The notes: generated by a model from the sequence alone, not told the origin. Shown: positions 37,116 through 47,073, numbered from the stretch's first letter. The stretch is DNA of 64,000 nucleotides from Dolichospermum flos-aquae CCAP 1403/13F (GCF_012516395.1 NZ_CP051206.1:4072001-4136000), one strand, 5' to 3'. Made by a program: numbers and translations.

Positions 37116-38927
37116 ATGATTAATTTTAGAGAATTAGAAATCAAAGTTAATACTAAATATTCTTTTGTAGGAATACAAAAAGAAGGTTCAAAACTTATCT
37201 TTCATATCCCTAAAGGGTTTTCTGAATCTGATATTTCATTAAACACATTTGACAGCAAGCGAGATTTATTTTTTCGTCTTTATCGAGTGTTGAACGTTTT
37301 TAAACAAATCTGTATTGATAAAGGACATTTTCAAACCAGAGTTGTTACCAAAGCGGATGATCGTGATGGAGTTGTTGAAGATGATACTGGTTCAAAAATT
37401 ACATCTGATAACAATAGCAAAAACATTTTTTATTCTAAAATTGATGCACTGGGAAGCATATTAGATGCTTATGATGAATTAAAAATACTCGCACTTGTTA
37501 GCAGATTAGGAAAATCAGAAAGAATAGACTACAGTAAATTACATCGTTATTTAAACAAAGCTGTTTTTCTAAATAACGGTGCAATTTATATTGATGCTAT
37601 GAATTTACCCCGAAAAGAAATACATTTTGATTCCACTGATATAGTTGCTATGTATTGTTATATTTTGACTGAAATTAAGGAACAATTAAAACAACAAGTT
37701 AATCCTGAAATCAACTCTTTAGCAGAAAGATTTAAAGAAAAATATTTAGGTTATGAATATAGTTTATTTAATGAAAAATATTATCTGCAAGTTATTAATG
37801 AATTGAAAGATACTTTGGAATTAATTGATCATTATACTCCGATTAAAGATAGTGATTATTGGGATTTTTACGAAGCTATTTATAAATTCTTGTTTGGAGA
37901 TTTAGACAATTATATTCAAGGTAAAGTGTGGGGATTTAGTAATTTTCATACTATCTGGGAGTCAATGTGTTTGATATACTTAATCAAAATAATAGATCCT
38001 ATTTTTATTCTTTACTTGGATGATAAATTTATTTCTAATAGAATATTGCGCCAGTTAAATAATAGTAGGAAGATTATTGATATTTTAGAAATATTTAAAA
38101 TTAATGGTATTGAAGTATTTCCTGATGCAGTTATTCTTTTATCTAATTTTTTTGATACTTTAAAAAATAATTCTGAATCAATCACATATCAACTTAAAAA
38201 AAATGACTACAATGATTGGTATATATATTATACAAGTTTTGAGATTAATGATGAAAATATAAGAATAGCTTATGCTAATCAATTAAAAAATTATCATACA
38301 TTTTATGAGTTAAGAAGGTTATCTAAAACAGGTAGCGATAAATTGGTACAAATAAGTTCGCTGCCTAATAAATTTTATTCTTATTGGTATATAAGTCCTG
38401 ATGAATATGAAGATTTTAACTTTCAACAAATACAAATGATGAATAATTTGAATCATGTATTTTTCGTAGCTATTAAAAAAGGTTTTTTATGTTTTAAAAA
38501 TTTTTATCAGCAGTATCTTGAACCTTACGATATTTTTACAACCTCATTATTGCGAGATTCTGGTGGTGAAAAAAACCGAGAAACGTTATTTCAAAAACTT
38601 ATTCAAGTTGTTATGAGTCAATTCAGCATTATTGATATAAAATACTCTGATTCTGATCATTACACAAATCTAGACAATATAGAAGAAATAAAAAACAAAA
38701 GCGTTAGAAAACAATTTGTTTATGAATATCTACTGCAAAAGCATCTTAAAAAAACTAACAACCCATTGAAAGAATTAGATATAAAAAGTGAATTTTGGCT
38801 TCCAGCTTATTCTTCAAATGAAGAAACATTTACACCACTACCAAAATATATGGACGATTATATTAAATTAATAGGTGTAAATATTCTGACGGTAATTGAC
38901 AGCTATTTAGAGACAGAAGAAAAGTAA
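37116..38927 (+). CDS. LlaJI/McrC-like restriction nuclease subunit
   Basis: A 603-residue protein. Family-like features are WGFSNFHTIWESMCLIYL (about 272-289), FPDAVILL with Asp337, and SIIDIKYSD with Asp507 and Lys509, followed by VRKQFVYEYLLQKHL. This is the PD...D-x-K...Q-x3-Y order of LlaJI and McrC nucleases. The segment between the PD and D-x-K motifs is unusually long (about 170 residues). The N-terminal third probably reads DNA. No cognate methyltransferase lies nearby, so a modification-dependent (type IV) activity is more likely than a classical type II system. Very AT-rich coding. Confidence 0.68.
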   Translation: MINFRELEIKVNTKYSFVGIQKEGSKLIFHIPKGFSESDISLNTFDSKRDLFFRLYRVLNVFKQICIDKGHFQTRVVTKADDRDGVVEDDTGSKITSDNNSKNIFYSKIDALGSILDAYDELKILALVSRLGKSERIDYSKLHRYLNKAVFLNNGAIYIDAMNLPRKEIHFDSTDIVAMYCYILTEIKEQLKQQVNPEINSLAERFKEKYLGYEYSLFNEKYYLQVINELKDTLELIDHYTPIKDSDYWDFYEAIYKFLFGDLDNYIQGKVWGFSNFHTIWESMCLIYLIKIIDPIFILYLDDKFISNRILRQLNNSRKIIDILEIFKINGIEVFPDAVILLSNFFDTLKNNSESITYQLKKNDYNDWYIYYTSFEINDENIRIAYANQLKNYHTFYELRRLSKTGSDKLVQISSLPNKFYSYWYISPDEYEDFNFQQIQMMNNLNHVFFVAIKKGFLCFKNFYQQYLEPYDIFTTSLLRDSGGEKNRETLFQKLIQVVMSQFSIIDIKYSDSDHYTNLDNIEEIKNKSVRKQFVYEYLLQKHLKKTNNPLKELDIKSEFWLPAYSSNEETFTPLPKYMDDYIKLIGVNILTVIDSYLETEEK

Positions 38928-39054
38928 CTTAAAATACTATATTGTTGAGATAGTGAGATTTTGGAGGGGTGCGATCGCTTGTAGGATGAATTTGGGAGTG
39001 CGATCGCTTTCAGATAAAATAAAATAAAGGTAAATATAGCCTAACATAACCTCT

Positions 39055-39282
39055 ATGTCCTTACAAGAACTGAAAGAGCAAGCCTTTCAACTACCTGAGA
39101 GCGATCGCTTAGAACTCGTGCGCGCAATCATCGAATCATTGCAAAATCAACCCAGTCAAAAATCTGAACGGACTCGCATAATCAAACAAATGAAAGGTTT
39201 ATTAAAAACCAATCAACCAGCACCAACCGATGAACAAGTAAATGGAATGTTAGAAGAACATCGAGTAGAGAAGTATATTTAG
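39055..39282 (+). CDS. Antitoxin of a PIN-domain module
   Basis: A 75-residue protein. MSLQELKEQAFQLPESDRLE and LVRAIIESLQ are the usual start of cyanobacterial antitoxins paired with VapC-like toxins. A HIP1 octamer lies inside the gene. Its stop codon shares a base with the GTG start of the toxin gene (TAGTG), so the two are coupled. Confidence 0.75.
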   Translation: MSLQELKEQAFQLPESDRLELVRAIIESLQNQPSQKSERTRIIKQMKGLLKTNQPAPTDEQVNGMLEEHRVEKYI

Positions 39283-39557
39283 TGAAAATTCTCATTGATA
39301 CCAACATTATTTTAGATTACTTGTTAGAACGAGAACCGTTTTTAGAAGATGCAGAAATGCTATTTCAAGCGATTGATTATAGGCAAATAATTGGATATGT
39401 TACTGCTACCACACTAACTGACATTTTCTACATTGCTCGCAAACAAACTCAAAGTATTGAACTAGCTAGACAAGCGATTTCAACGACATTAACTATTATG
39501 GATAGGCTGTCCGATTTGCACGTTGTGAAAAGTCAAATTGGACTGCATAATCTGTAA
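39282..39557 (+). pseudogene. Truncated PIN-domain (VapC-like) toxin
   Basis: 91 residues are left of a PIN ribonuclease, which is normally 130-145 residues. The N-terminal motif MKILIDTNIILDYLLER (Asp6) and the central Glu/Thr region (TATTLTDIFYIARK) are intact. The C-terminal part with the remaining acidic residues (usually ...FEDAIQ... and ...ITRD) is missing: after DRLSDLHVVKSQ the frame runs into unrelated sequence and stops. Probably inactive. Confidence 0.72.
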
Positions 39558-39719
39558 AATCCTGTACCAGCATCAAAAATTAGCCGAGTACCGCCTACTT
39601 GCATGGATACACAAGTGCTATTCTATATAGTTTACTACATTTATTTAATTAATAGCTAGTAAAGATTCAGTAACTTTACTGAAAATAACCTTTTCTAGTT
39701 TTGTCAAAGTTGCCTAAAT

Positions 39720-40517
39720 CTACGGAAGTTTAAATTCCCATGTAGATAGCTGATTAAGTCCATGCCCATAAGTCAAATTATATTGCAATGGAGTAATACT
39801 GATATATTTTTTTTGAATGGCATGAACATCAAGGGGAATGTGGGTTGGTAAGTTTAATTCTATAGGTGGTTCTACATCTTCGATTACCTCTCCAGTTAAC
39901 CAGTAGTAAGTTTTACCTCTAGGATCAGTTCGCTTGTCAAAAACATCCACATAACGTCGTACTCCTTGTCTAGTGAAAGTAACTCCAGCTATTTCTTCCC
40001 AAGATAAGGGGGGGACGTTGACATTGAGTAACATCAATTCTGGCAGTGGTTGGGCGGCAATTTTAGCAACCAGGACTTCAGCAAATTTAGCTGCTGGTTG
40101 AAAATCTTTATGGGTATGACTGGTTAAACTAAAAGCAATACTGGGAATACCTTCAATAACTCCTTCCATTGCTGCGGAAACAGTCCCAGAGTAGAGGATT
40201 TCTGTCCCTAAATTTGCACCTTGGTTAATTCCAGATAGCACTAAGTCGGGTGGAGAATCCAATAAAGCCCATAGTGCCAATTTTACACAATCTGAAGGCG
40301 TACCATCACAAGCCCAAGCTTTAATATCAGGATGAAACACAGATTCCACTATTTCCGCGCGAATGGGTTGCAGTAAGGTTAATCCATGCCCTGTTGCGGA
40401 TCTCTCTCGATCTGGACAAACTACTGTCACTTCATGACCCGCTGCTGCTAAGGTGTTGGCTAGGGTACGAATACCCAAAGCAGAAATTCCATCATCGTTG
40501 CTAATTAATAATTTCAT
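39720..40517 (-). CDS. surE: 5'/3'-nucleotidase SurE
   Basis: A 265-residue metal-dependent phosphatase that removes phosphate from nucleoside monophosphates and similar substrates. The start [20 protein letters not shown] contains the metal-binding NDDG; further family motifs are [11 protein letters not shown]-like [30 protein letters not shown] and [28 protein letters not shown]. Length is typical. The gene start is directly beside an STRR (40518-40560), which therefore occupies its 5' leader. Confidence 0.94.
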   Translation of the reverse strand: MKLLISNDDGISALGIRTLANTLAAAGHEVTVVCPDRERSATGHGLTLLQPIRAEIVESVFHPDIKAWACDGTPSDCVKLALWALLDSPPDLVLSGINQGANLGTEILYSGTVSAAMEGVIEGIPSIAFSLTSHTHKDFQPAAKFAEVLVAKIAAQPLPELMLLNVNVPPLSWEEIAGVTFTRQGVRRYVDVFDKRTDPRGKTYYWLTGEVIEDVEPPIELNLPTHIPLDVHAIQKKYISITPLQYNLTYGHGLNQLSTWEFKLP

Positions 40518-40560
40518 TTGTCAGTTGTCAGTTGTTAGTTGTCAGTTGTCAGTTGTCAGT
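40518..40560. repeat. TCAGTTG heptamer repeat in the surE leader
   Basis: Six units of TCAGTTG, one with TTAGTTG. Begins at the surE start codon. Confidence 0.88.
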
Positions 40561-40574
40561 AGGAAAAATCCTCT

Positions 40575-40664
40575 CCCCTACATCCCCTACATCCCCTACA
40601 TCCCCTACATCCCCTACATCCCCTACATCCCCTACATCCCCTACATCCCCTACATCCCCTACAT
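40575..40664. repeat. Ten 9-bp tandem repeats (CCCCTACAT)
   Basis: Ten exact copies of CCCCTACAT, then one degenerate copy. It lies between the divergent surE and pheS genes. The purine/pyrimidine asymmetry is strong (C/T-rich strand). Open frames across it are repeat artefacts. Confidence 0.92.
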
Positions 40665-40748
40665 CCCCTGCCTCTTGTCTGTTCCCTGCTTCCCTGTTCC
40701 CCGTTCCCTACTATAGACTAATGACTAATCACCAATGACTAATAACTA

Positions 40749-41741
40749 ATGACTAGCAATTTAGAAGACCAACTTTTAGCATTACGACAAGAAGGAGAAA
40801 CAGCGATCGCTGCTGCTGATAGCCTAGAACGCCTAGAAGAACTCAGAGTTAACTATTTGGGCAAAAAAGGGCAATTGGGGCTGCTGTTACGAAGTATGGG
40901 GCAAATGAGCGCGGAAGAACGTCCTCAGATTGGGGCGATCGCTAACACTGTCAAAGAAGCCATTCAAAACAGCCTTGACCAGCAACGCACAACCCTGGAA
41001 TCTGCTCAAATTCTGGTACAACTAGAGGCGGAAACAATAGATGTCACCATGCCCGGTATTTACCGTCCCCAAGGTCGGATTCATCCCCTCAATGGCATTA
41101 TTGACCAAACCCTAGATATCTTTGTTGGCATGGGTTACACCGTTGCCCAAGGATCAGAAATGGAAACAGATTACTACAATTTTGAAGCTCTTAACACCCC
41201 CCCAGATCATCCAGCCCGTGATATGCAGGATACCTTCTATTTACCAGATGGTAATTTATTGCGGACTCATACTTCTTCAGTGCAAATTCGCTACATGGAA
41301 AAGGAAGAACCACCTATTCGAGTTGTTGCCCCAGGTCGAGTATATCGCAGAGATGATGTAGATGCGACGCACTCAGCAGTTTTCCATCAAATTGAACTTT
41401 TAGCCATAGATGAAGGACTAACTTTTACAGACCTCAAAGGAACTGTGAAAATATTTTTACAATCAATATTTGGCGATTTACCAATTCGGTTTCGTGCCAG
41501 TTATTTTCCTTTCACCGAACCTTCAGCCGAAGTAGATTTACAGTGGAAAGGACGTTGGTTAGAAGTCATGGGTTGCGGTATGGTTGACCCCAATGTTTTA
41601 AAATCTGTGGGTTATGATCCAGAAGTTTATAGCGGCTTTGCTGCCGGTTTTGGTGTAGAACGTTTTGCCATGGTACTACACCAAATTGATGATATTCGCC
41701 GTTTATATAATAGCGATTTACGCTTTTTACAACAATTTTAA
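40749..41741 (+). CDS. pheS: Phenylalanyl-tRNA synthetase alpha subunit
   Basis: A 330-residue class II synthetase subunit that, with PheT, charges tRNA-Phe. The N-terminal coiled coil (about 1-85) is followed by class II motifs: motif 1 [19 protein letters not shown], motif 2 [20 protein letters not shown], and motif 3 [20 protein letters not shown], ending with the usual [16 protein letters not shown]. pheT is not adjacent, as in many cyanobacteria. The leader contains repeats right up to the ATG. Confidence 0.96.
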   Translation: MTSNLEDQLLALRQEGETAIAAADSLERLEELRVNYLGKKGQLGLLLRSMGQMSAEERPQIGAIANTVKEAIQNSLDQQRTTLESAQILVQLEAETIDVTMPGIYRPQGRIHPLNGIIDQTLDIFVGMGYTVAQGSEMETDYYNFEALNTPPDHPARDMQDTFYLPDGNLLRTHTSSVQIRYMEKEEPPIRVVAPGRVYRRDDVDATHSAVFHQIELLAIDEGLTFTDLKGTVKIFLQSIFGDLPIRFRASYFPFTEPSAEVDLQWKGRWLEVMGCGMVDPNVLKSVGYDPEVYSGFAAGFGVERFAMVLHQIDDIRRLYNSDLRFLQQF

Positions 41742-41746
41742 TGCAG

Positions 41747-41765
41747 GGGTGGGGTTTCCCCGCCC
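41747..41765 (+). terminator. Hairpin after pheS
   Basis: GGGTGGGG-TTT-CCCCGCCC with one G-T pair, 5 bp after the stop. Same hairpin type as at 8103-8121. Confidence 0.6.
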
Positions 41766-41772
41766 TTAATAA

Positions 41773-42336
41773 TCATGAACCAAAACTTAACCAACCAAAA
41801 ATTTCTTTAACTGTTAATTCTAAATTGATATTTTCCAAAATTGGTAATTTATCATCACCTTCATATATTTCTATTTTTTGTCCAGGAAATACAGCTAATA
41901 CACTTTCTTCCTCTGGATTTAATAACCAACCTAATTCAGTTCCGTGACGGGAACAATGCAATAATTTCGTTAATACTTTTTTCTGTGGTTGTTCAGGAGA
42001 AAGAATTTCTATTACCCAATCAGGATGAATTTCAAACCGATTAGCAATTCTCCCAGATTCAGTTTTGGGGATTCTTTCCCACCGGAACACCGCAATATCA
42101 GGCACAATGGTACTACCACCAAAGGTACAACGTAGTTCTGGGAAGGCATAAGCAATCTTTGGCGTTTCCGCTACTTGATTAATATTGGTACAAAATTTAA
42201 TCTGTAGACGACTGTGTTCACCTTGTGGCATAGGTTTTTGTAGGATTTCCCCGTTAATAAATTCTGATGCTGGTTTAGTTTCTGGTAACTTGAGAAAATT
42301 TTCTAGTGTAATCTGGCGTTCAGTGGCTATAGTCAT
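41773..42336 (-). CDS. Uma2 family endonuclease-like protein
   Basis: A 187-residue PD-(D/E)XK superfamily protein. Motifs are VPDIAVFRW (Asp about 79) and PDWVIEILSPEQ (Glu about 109), typical of Uma2; the second motif keeps E-I-L-S rather than E-x-K. It differs clearly from the Uma2 protein at 2991, being of the commoner MTIATERQITLENFL subgroup. Convergent with pheS, with the pheS hairpin between them. Role unknown. Confidence 0.85.
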   Translation of the reverse strand: MTIATERQITLENFLKLPETKPASEFINGEILQKPMPQGEHSRLQIKFCTNINQVAETPKIAYAFPELRCTFGGSTIVPDIAVFRWERIPKTESGRIANRFEIHPDWVIEILSPEQPQKKVLTKLLHCSRHGTELGWLLNPEEESVLAVFPGQKIEIYEGDDKLPILENINLELTVKEIFGWLSFGS

Positions 42337-42401
42337 AATTGGTAACTAGAAAGCATAATTATATTATCAACGATAATGTTGAAAATTAGTTTTCGGGAAA
42401 T

Positions 42402-42421
42402 ATAGCAATCCTATTTGATTT
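42402..42421 (+). repeat. 20-bp box beside palindrome copy 5
   Basis: Identical to the box at 1001-1020; the palindrome lies 40 bp further on after an inserted TAGCGTAGCGTGCCG-like stretch. Confidence 0.6.
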
Positions 42422-42461
42422 GTGATAGCGTAGCGTGCCGTAGGTATACATTGCTAAAGTC

Positions 42462-42494
42462 AGATCCCCGACTTCTTAAAGAAGTCGGGGATCT
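42462..42494. repeat. AGATCCCCGACTTCTT palindrome, copy 5
   Basis: 16-bp perfect arms with a single A between them. It lies 50 bp after the stop of the WD40 gene on the minus strand. Confidence 0.85.
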
Positions 42495-42543
42495 TGTTGG
42501 TGATTGGGGGACTTTAACTTGTAGAGACAATCGCAGTTTTGAT

Positions 42544-44331
42544 CTAACTCCGCTGCCAAATTTTAATGGTTTTATCCAAACTTCCACTAACTAACATTTC
42601 TCCAGAAGCAGTAAATGATAAAGCTGTAACTGTGTTAGCATGACCTGTAAATGTCCCTAATAATTCCCCAGATTGTAAATGCCACAATTTGATAGTTTTA
42701 TCAGCACTACCACTGGCAATAATTTGTTCGTCAGGACTTAAAGCAACTGTATTCACACTATCTCGATGTCCTTTGAGAGTGTGAACTAATTCCCCAGTGG
42801 CTAAATTCCAAACTCGAATAGTTTGATCTTGACTACCACTAACTAAAAATTTAGCATCAGCACTTATGGCTAGGGAACTAACAATATGAGAATGACCCAT
42901 CAGGGTGTATATTGGTTGTATATCTGGCAATTTTTTCTGATTGAGTGTTGAGGATGTTTCCCAAACTTTGATTTTGCGATAACTACCTGTAATTAAAATT
43001 TTCCCATCTTGACTTAATACCATTGAATGGGCTGCTGTATCATCTAAGGATAGAGTATTTTCAACTTGGCGATCGCGCAAATTCCAAAATAAAATCTTCC
43101 GATCATGGCCACCAGTCGCTAACATCTTACCATCAGGAGTAAACGCCACACAACGGACATCTCCATGATGTTTATGGAGAATATCAATTAGATCCAACGC
43201 CCCAGTATGCCAAATTTTAACGGTGGAATCTGCACCTACACTCACTAATGTTTGTCCGTCGGTGCTAAAAGCCAGAGAATTAACTTCATTAACATGATCA
43301 GAAATCACCCAAGGATATTCTGATAATGTCTCGATTAATTCACCTTTTGATAAATCCCATAATTTTGTTTCTCCCCTGCTACCACTAGCTAACATCGGAA
43401 TTGTTTTGACATTTTTAGATCCGGCATCTTGCACTACTAATGTTTTGATAGCATAGGCTAAACAGTTAATACCTTTGGTATGTCCTTTCAGTGTTTGCCA
43501 GCATTCCCAATCACCAATAATCTTCTTTTGGGGATGATCTGATGGTAAGGTTTGAATGGTTTCTACCATCATTTTCTCATCAGTTATTGGCACATCATCT
43601 GGCTTACCACCCAGAGATTGTAAATACCAATTTAATCCTCCCGCATATAATAGACTACTGGGAGTTAGATAAGTTTTGGCGTTGGAAAAATCTAGTTGAT
43701 TTGTGGGTAAAAAACCAGTAATTACAGTTTGTTTGTGGTATCCTAATTTGTTATTTCCAGGATAAAACAAACACAAGAAAATTAATACTTGGTGGTTACT
43801 GATATCTTCTTGACTAACAGACCAACGAATTTTATCTTTTTTAATACCGTTAAAACTTTCTCCATCTGCTACGTGAATTTGAATACTCACTTTTGGGTTA
43901 TTAGCTAACAAATAAGTAAACTTACTTTCACTACGTAAATTTCCCTCATCATCCAAAACCATATTGTCTAAAGTGTCTTGTGGCACTTTTCTCACCAATT
44001 TTCCTAAGCGTTCTGTAATCATCCAATCAACAATTTGTTCACGGACAAGATAATCTTCTGCTTGACGTTGAAAATAAGTAGGAAAGGGAATGATCCAATC
44101 AGGATATTCAGGATATTCTGGTGGTATCGGTGGGGGATTTTTGGCGAGAATTTCAGCTTGCTGACGGGAACATTCGAGAATTTTTGTGAATGAATCCCCC
44201 GCAAATGCCATTACCTCACTGTGATAACCTTTAACTCGACTTTCTAAAAGAGAAAGATCCGCCGTTTTCGGTTTTTTCACCCGGTTTAAGAAGTCAGTTT
44301 GTTGCGCTTTTAGTAAACTAATCCAATTCAT
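42544..44331 (-). CDS. WD40 repeat protein
   Basis: About 595 residues. The N-terminal 270 residues form a cyanobacterial domain of unknown role (MNWISLLKAQQTDFLNRVKK, PPIPPEYPEYPDWIIPFPTY). The rest forms at least seven WD40 blades, for example INCLAYAIKTL, VNSLAFSTDGQTLVSVGADS, VRCVAFTPDGKMLATGGHDR, VSSLAISADAKFLVSGSQDQ and VNTVALSPDEQIIASGSADK, enough for one propeller. It probably serves as an interaction scaffold. Three in-frame ATGs (44358, 44337, 44331) are possible; the last gives the most protein-like start. Confidence 0.82.
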   Translation of the reverse strand: MNWISLLKAQQTDFLNRVKKPKTADLSLLESRVKGYHSEVMAFAGDSFTKILECSRQQAEILAKNPPPIPPEYPEYPDWIIPFPTYFQRQAEDYLVREQIVDWMITERLGKLVRKVPQDTLDNMVLDDEGNLRSESKFTYLLANNPKVSIQIHVADGESFNGIKKDKIRWSVSQEDISNHQVLIFLCLFYPGNNKLGYHKQTVITGFLPTNQLDFSNAKTYLTPSSLLYAGGLNWYLQSLGGKPDDVPITDEKMMVETIQTLPSDHPQKKIIGDWECWQTLKGHTKGINCLAYAIKTLVVQDAGSKNVKTIPMLASGSRGETKLWDLSKGELIETLSEYPWVISDHVNEVNSLAFSTDGQTLVSVGADSTVKIWHTGALDLIDILHKHHGDVRCVAFTPDGKMLATGGHDRKILFWNLRDRQVENTLSLDDTAAHSMVLSQDGKILITGSYRKIKVWETSSTLNQKKLPDIQPIYTLMGHSHIVSSLAISADAKFLVSGSQDQTIRVWNLATGELVHTLKGHRDSVNTVALSPDEQIIASGSADKTIKLWHLQSGELLGTFTGHANTVTALSFTASGEMLVSGSLDKTIKIWQRS

Positions 44332-44675
44332 CTGCATGATAGTGGCACACCATTGCATACCCAAGATAACTTATACTAATGGAATAATTACTCAATTTAT
44401 AACTTCAGCCAAAATTCAGTAATCATCACAGTCTAATAGAATACAAAAACTAGCTGAATTTAATGGTAAACATCAACCCCTACGGTGATTAAGCACTGCT
44501 TAATTTTATATAGTAGGTTATAGAGATTTCGATGATTTCCCTAAATTCTAACTAACCTAACTAACAATTTACTGTTTCTCTAGAAACACTTCTGAGTAGA
44601 AAAATAGTAAGCATTCACTCGTCAGTCGTCAGCTAATACAGCTTTCCGTAAAACACGGGTAATTAAAAGAATGCA

Positions 44676-44708
44676 GAATTTAGAATTTAGAATTTAGAAT
44701 TTAGAATT
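44676..44708. repeat. GAATTTA heptamer tandem repeat (STRR)
   Basis: Nearly five copies of a 7-bp AT-rich unit. Confidence 0.85.
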
Positions 44709-44865
44709 ACGTTTTGCAACGGGGATTTTACCCCGACGCAAAACCCGCTGCTTGTAGAAGCAGGGGACTTTAACCCCCAAAGGTAAGTTAAAACTTCCTC
44801 TTCTTGGCTATTCCTGCTTTTAGCTGACTCCTGAATACTACTGAAAGATTTTTTACACCCTATCC

Positions 44866-44882
44866 GATTTTCAAACATCCTC
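44866..44882. repeat. MITE-like terminal sequence (solo end)
   Basis: TTTTCAAACATCCTCT is the exact reverse complement of the left end of the element at 52890-53057. Only one end was found here. Confidence 0.5.
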
Positions 44883-44940
44883 TTATTGATATATTCAGCA
44901 TAACTTTATTAAAACAATAAATAATATAATCTAGGACTTG

Positions 44941-45115
44941 ACTATCATAAAAATAGTTGTGTTGTTTTGATTTGTGAGAAGCATCAATATTTGTCATCTA
45001 CAAAACTTTAAGTTTATCTGGAATCAAAACTATCATAAAAATATTTGTTCTAATTTATGGTAAGCATCAATATTTGTTATCTAGAAAACTTTAATTTTGT
45101 CTTGAATCAATTTTA
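44941..45115 (+). repeat. Two diverged 88-bp direct repeats upstream of the deacetylase gene
   Basis: Both units contain ACTATCATAAAAATA, then AAGCATCAATATTTGT(C/T)ATCTA, then AAAACTTTAA and GAATCAA. A partial third copy (GGTAAGCATC..ATTTGTTATC) lies at about 45911-45938 before the next gene. Confidence 0.75.
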
Positions 45116-45120
45116 AAATT

Positions 45121-45903
45121 ATGAATCATAAAAAAACACTCACCTCATTAGAAAAAATAATTCCTAATCAATTGCTAAATCAGATACAATATATTCATTG
45201 TAGTCTAGTTTCCTGGTGGATTTTGCATTGGGGAAGTCAGCCTTTAAATTTTTCTGAAAAATCAGCAATGGTTTTTTCTCCTCATCAAGATGATGAAACC
45301 TTTGGTTGTGGAGGCATGATTGCCCGCAAAAGAGAACAGGGAATACAAGTAGGGATAACTTTTTTAACTGACGGTAGAGGTTCTCATGGTTTAGATCCAC
45401 TTATGCAAAATCAAGTTATCCAGATTCGTCAACAAGAATCTTTGATAGCTTTAGATATTTTGGGTGTGAACACTTCAGAGATTCATTTTTTAAATTATCA
45501 AGATGGCAGTTTGGCTGCTTTGAATATAGAGAAAAGGCAACAGATAATTACTGAGATTTCAGAATTACTAAATTTGTATCAACCTGGAGAAGTTTATGTA
45601 CCTCACCGCAAAGATTGTCATCAAGATCATGAAGCTACTTATAATTTAGTGAAAGAGGCAATTATTCAATCTAAAATCACTACAGAAATACTTCAGTATC
45701 CTATTTGGGTATTTTGGCGATCGCCATTATTTATTCTGTTGAAGTTACAAGATATTGCAGCGGCTTATCGCTTATCAGTAACATCAGTAAAAGAGAAAAA
45801 ACAAAAAGCTATTGCTGCCTATCCTTCCCAGCTTGAGATGTTACCTCGGGGATTTATTAACAGATTTTTATATTCGGAAGAAATATTTTTTAAATCCGAG
45901 TGA
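45121..45903 (+). CDS. PIG-L family deacetylase
   Basis: A 260-residue LmbE/PIG-L zinc deacetylase. The metal-binding PHQDDETFGCGG (near residue 55-66) and the second metal site HRKDCHQDHEAT (near 160-171) are intact, as is TDGRGSHG. It should remove an N-acetyl group from a sugar such as N-acetylglucosamine on a glycan or lipid precursor. The glycosyltransferase 60 bp downstream on the same strand suggests a joint role in making a glycoconjugate. The leader holds direct repeats. Confidence 0.9.
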   Translation: MNHKKTLTSLEKIIPNQLLNQIQYIHCSLVSWWILHWGSQPLNFSEKSAMVFSPHQDDETFGCGGMIARKREQGIQVGITFLTDGRGSHGLDPLMQNQVIQIRQQESLIALDILGVNTSEIHFLNYQDGSLAALNIEKRQQIITEISELLNLYQPGEVYVPHRKDCHQDHEATYNLVKEAIIQSKITTEILQYPIWVFWRSPLFILLKLQDIAAAYRLSVTSVKEKKQKAIAAYPSQLEMLPRGFINRFLYSEEIFFKSE

Positions 45904-45963
45904 AGTTGTGAGTGGTAAGCATCTGAAGATTTGTTATCAATAATTACAGTGGAGAAAATTTAA

Positions 45964-47073
45964 ATGCGGATTCTACATATTACTAATCATGTCCAAAAAA
46001 TCGGTAATGGAATTGTTAATGTTGCTGTAGATTTAGCTTGTTTACAAGCAAAAAGTGGTCTGGATATTGCTGTAGCTTCTGCTGGTGGAGAATATGAAAA
46101 ATTATTAGCAGATCACGGTGTTGAACATTTTCATCTCAATCAGTGTCGGACACCATTAAATCTCATTAAAGCTGCTGGGCATTATCGCCAAATCATTAAA
46201 GAGTTTCAACCGGATATTGTTCATGTACACATGATGACAGGGGCAATTTTAGCCGGTATTTTTCGCAAGAATCGAGAATATCATTTAGTTTCTACTGTCC
46301 ATAATGAATTTCAACATAGTGCTATCCTCATGGGGTTAGCTGATCAGGTAATTGCAGTTAGTAAAGCAGTAGCTAATTCAATGATTAAACGGGGTATTCC
46401 ACCTCGAAAGTTACGAGTAGTTAGTAATGGGACGTTAGGAAGTCCTCGACATAAAAAACTGGCAGATTATCAACCAGTAGAAATGCCACATCCATCTATA
46501 ACTACTGTGGCGGGGATGTATACCCGCAAAGGTATTTATGAGTTAATTGAGGCATTTAAAATAGTTTCCTCAGACTTTCCGCAAGCACATTTATATTTAG
46601 TGGGAGATGGTCCAGATCGTTCGATATTTGAGGCAATGGTGCAAAATACAGGTGTTAGTAATCGCATTCATTTTGAAGGATTTCAGGCAGAACCGCAACG
46701 CTATATGTTAGCAACGGATATCTTTGTTCTGGCTTCACATTGCGAATCTTTTGGCTTAGTGCTAACGGAAGCGCGGGAAGCTGGTTGTGCGATTATAGCC
46801 AGTGATGTAGATGGTATTCCTGAGACTTTAGATTATAGTCAAGCGGGGATTTTAGTGCCACCCAAGGATATTCCAGCCTTAGCTAATACTTTGACACAAT
46901 TATTGAGCGATCGCCAACTTTTAGATCAGTGGAAATTCCGCGCCCAACAAAATTTAGAAAGATTTAGTGCCGCAAGAGTGAATGAAGAAACACTAAATAT
47001 ATATCGTGAATTAATGAGAAAAGACAATATCATCAGAGTCATGGAAACCAGAGAATTAGCCAATCTTAATTAA
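45964..47073 (+). CDS. Family 4 glycosyltransferase
   Basis: A 369-residue GT-B enzyme. The N-terminus [20 protein letters not shown] carries the acceptor-side Gly-rich loop, HVHMMTGAI follows, and the donor site motif is [27 protein letters not shown] (E-x7-E). GGAG precedes the ATG. Likely co-transcribed with the PIG-L deacetylase. Its last 18 bases overlap the convergent aspartoacylase-like gene. Confidence 0.88.
   Translation: MRILHITNHVQKIGNGIVNVAVDLACLQAKSGLDIAVASAGGEYEKLLADHGVEHFHLNQCRTPLNLIKAAGHYRQIIKEFQPDIVHVHMMTGAILAGIFRKNREYHLVSTVHNEFQHSAILMGLADQVIAVSKAVANSMIKRGIPPRKLRVVSNGTLGSPRHKKLADYQPVEMPHPSITTVAGMYTRKGIYELIEAFKIVSSDFPQAHLYLVGDGPDRSIFEAMVQNTGVSNRIHFEGFQAEPQRYMLATDIFVLASHCESFGLVLTEAREAGCAIIASDVDGIPETLDYSQAGILVPPKDIPALANTLTQLLSDRQLLDQWKFRAQQNLERFSAARVNEETLNIYRELMRKDNIIRVMETRELANLN

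Larger units (their letters stand above)
44338..45120. other. Repeat-rich intergenic region
   Basis: About 780 bases without a convincing gene. It holds a GAATTTA heptamer array (44676-44708), hairpins around 44705-44780 (GGGGATTTTACCCC, CTGCTTGTAGAAGCAG), a MITE-like end (44866-44882) and two 88-bp direct repeats (44941-45115) before the deacetylase gene. Confidence 0.6.

Noticed and set aside
40453-40738. ORFs made of repeated Pro-Tyr-Ile or Ser-Pro-Thr
   Set aside because: They translate the 9-bp CCCCTACAT array and STRR; there is no start signal and no protein character outside the repeat.
44687-44878. 63-codon minus-strand ORF
   Set aside because: It runs through the GAATTTA array, hairpin repeats and a MITE-like end, so it is a chance frame over repeats.
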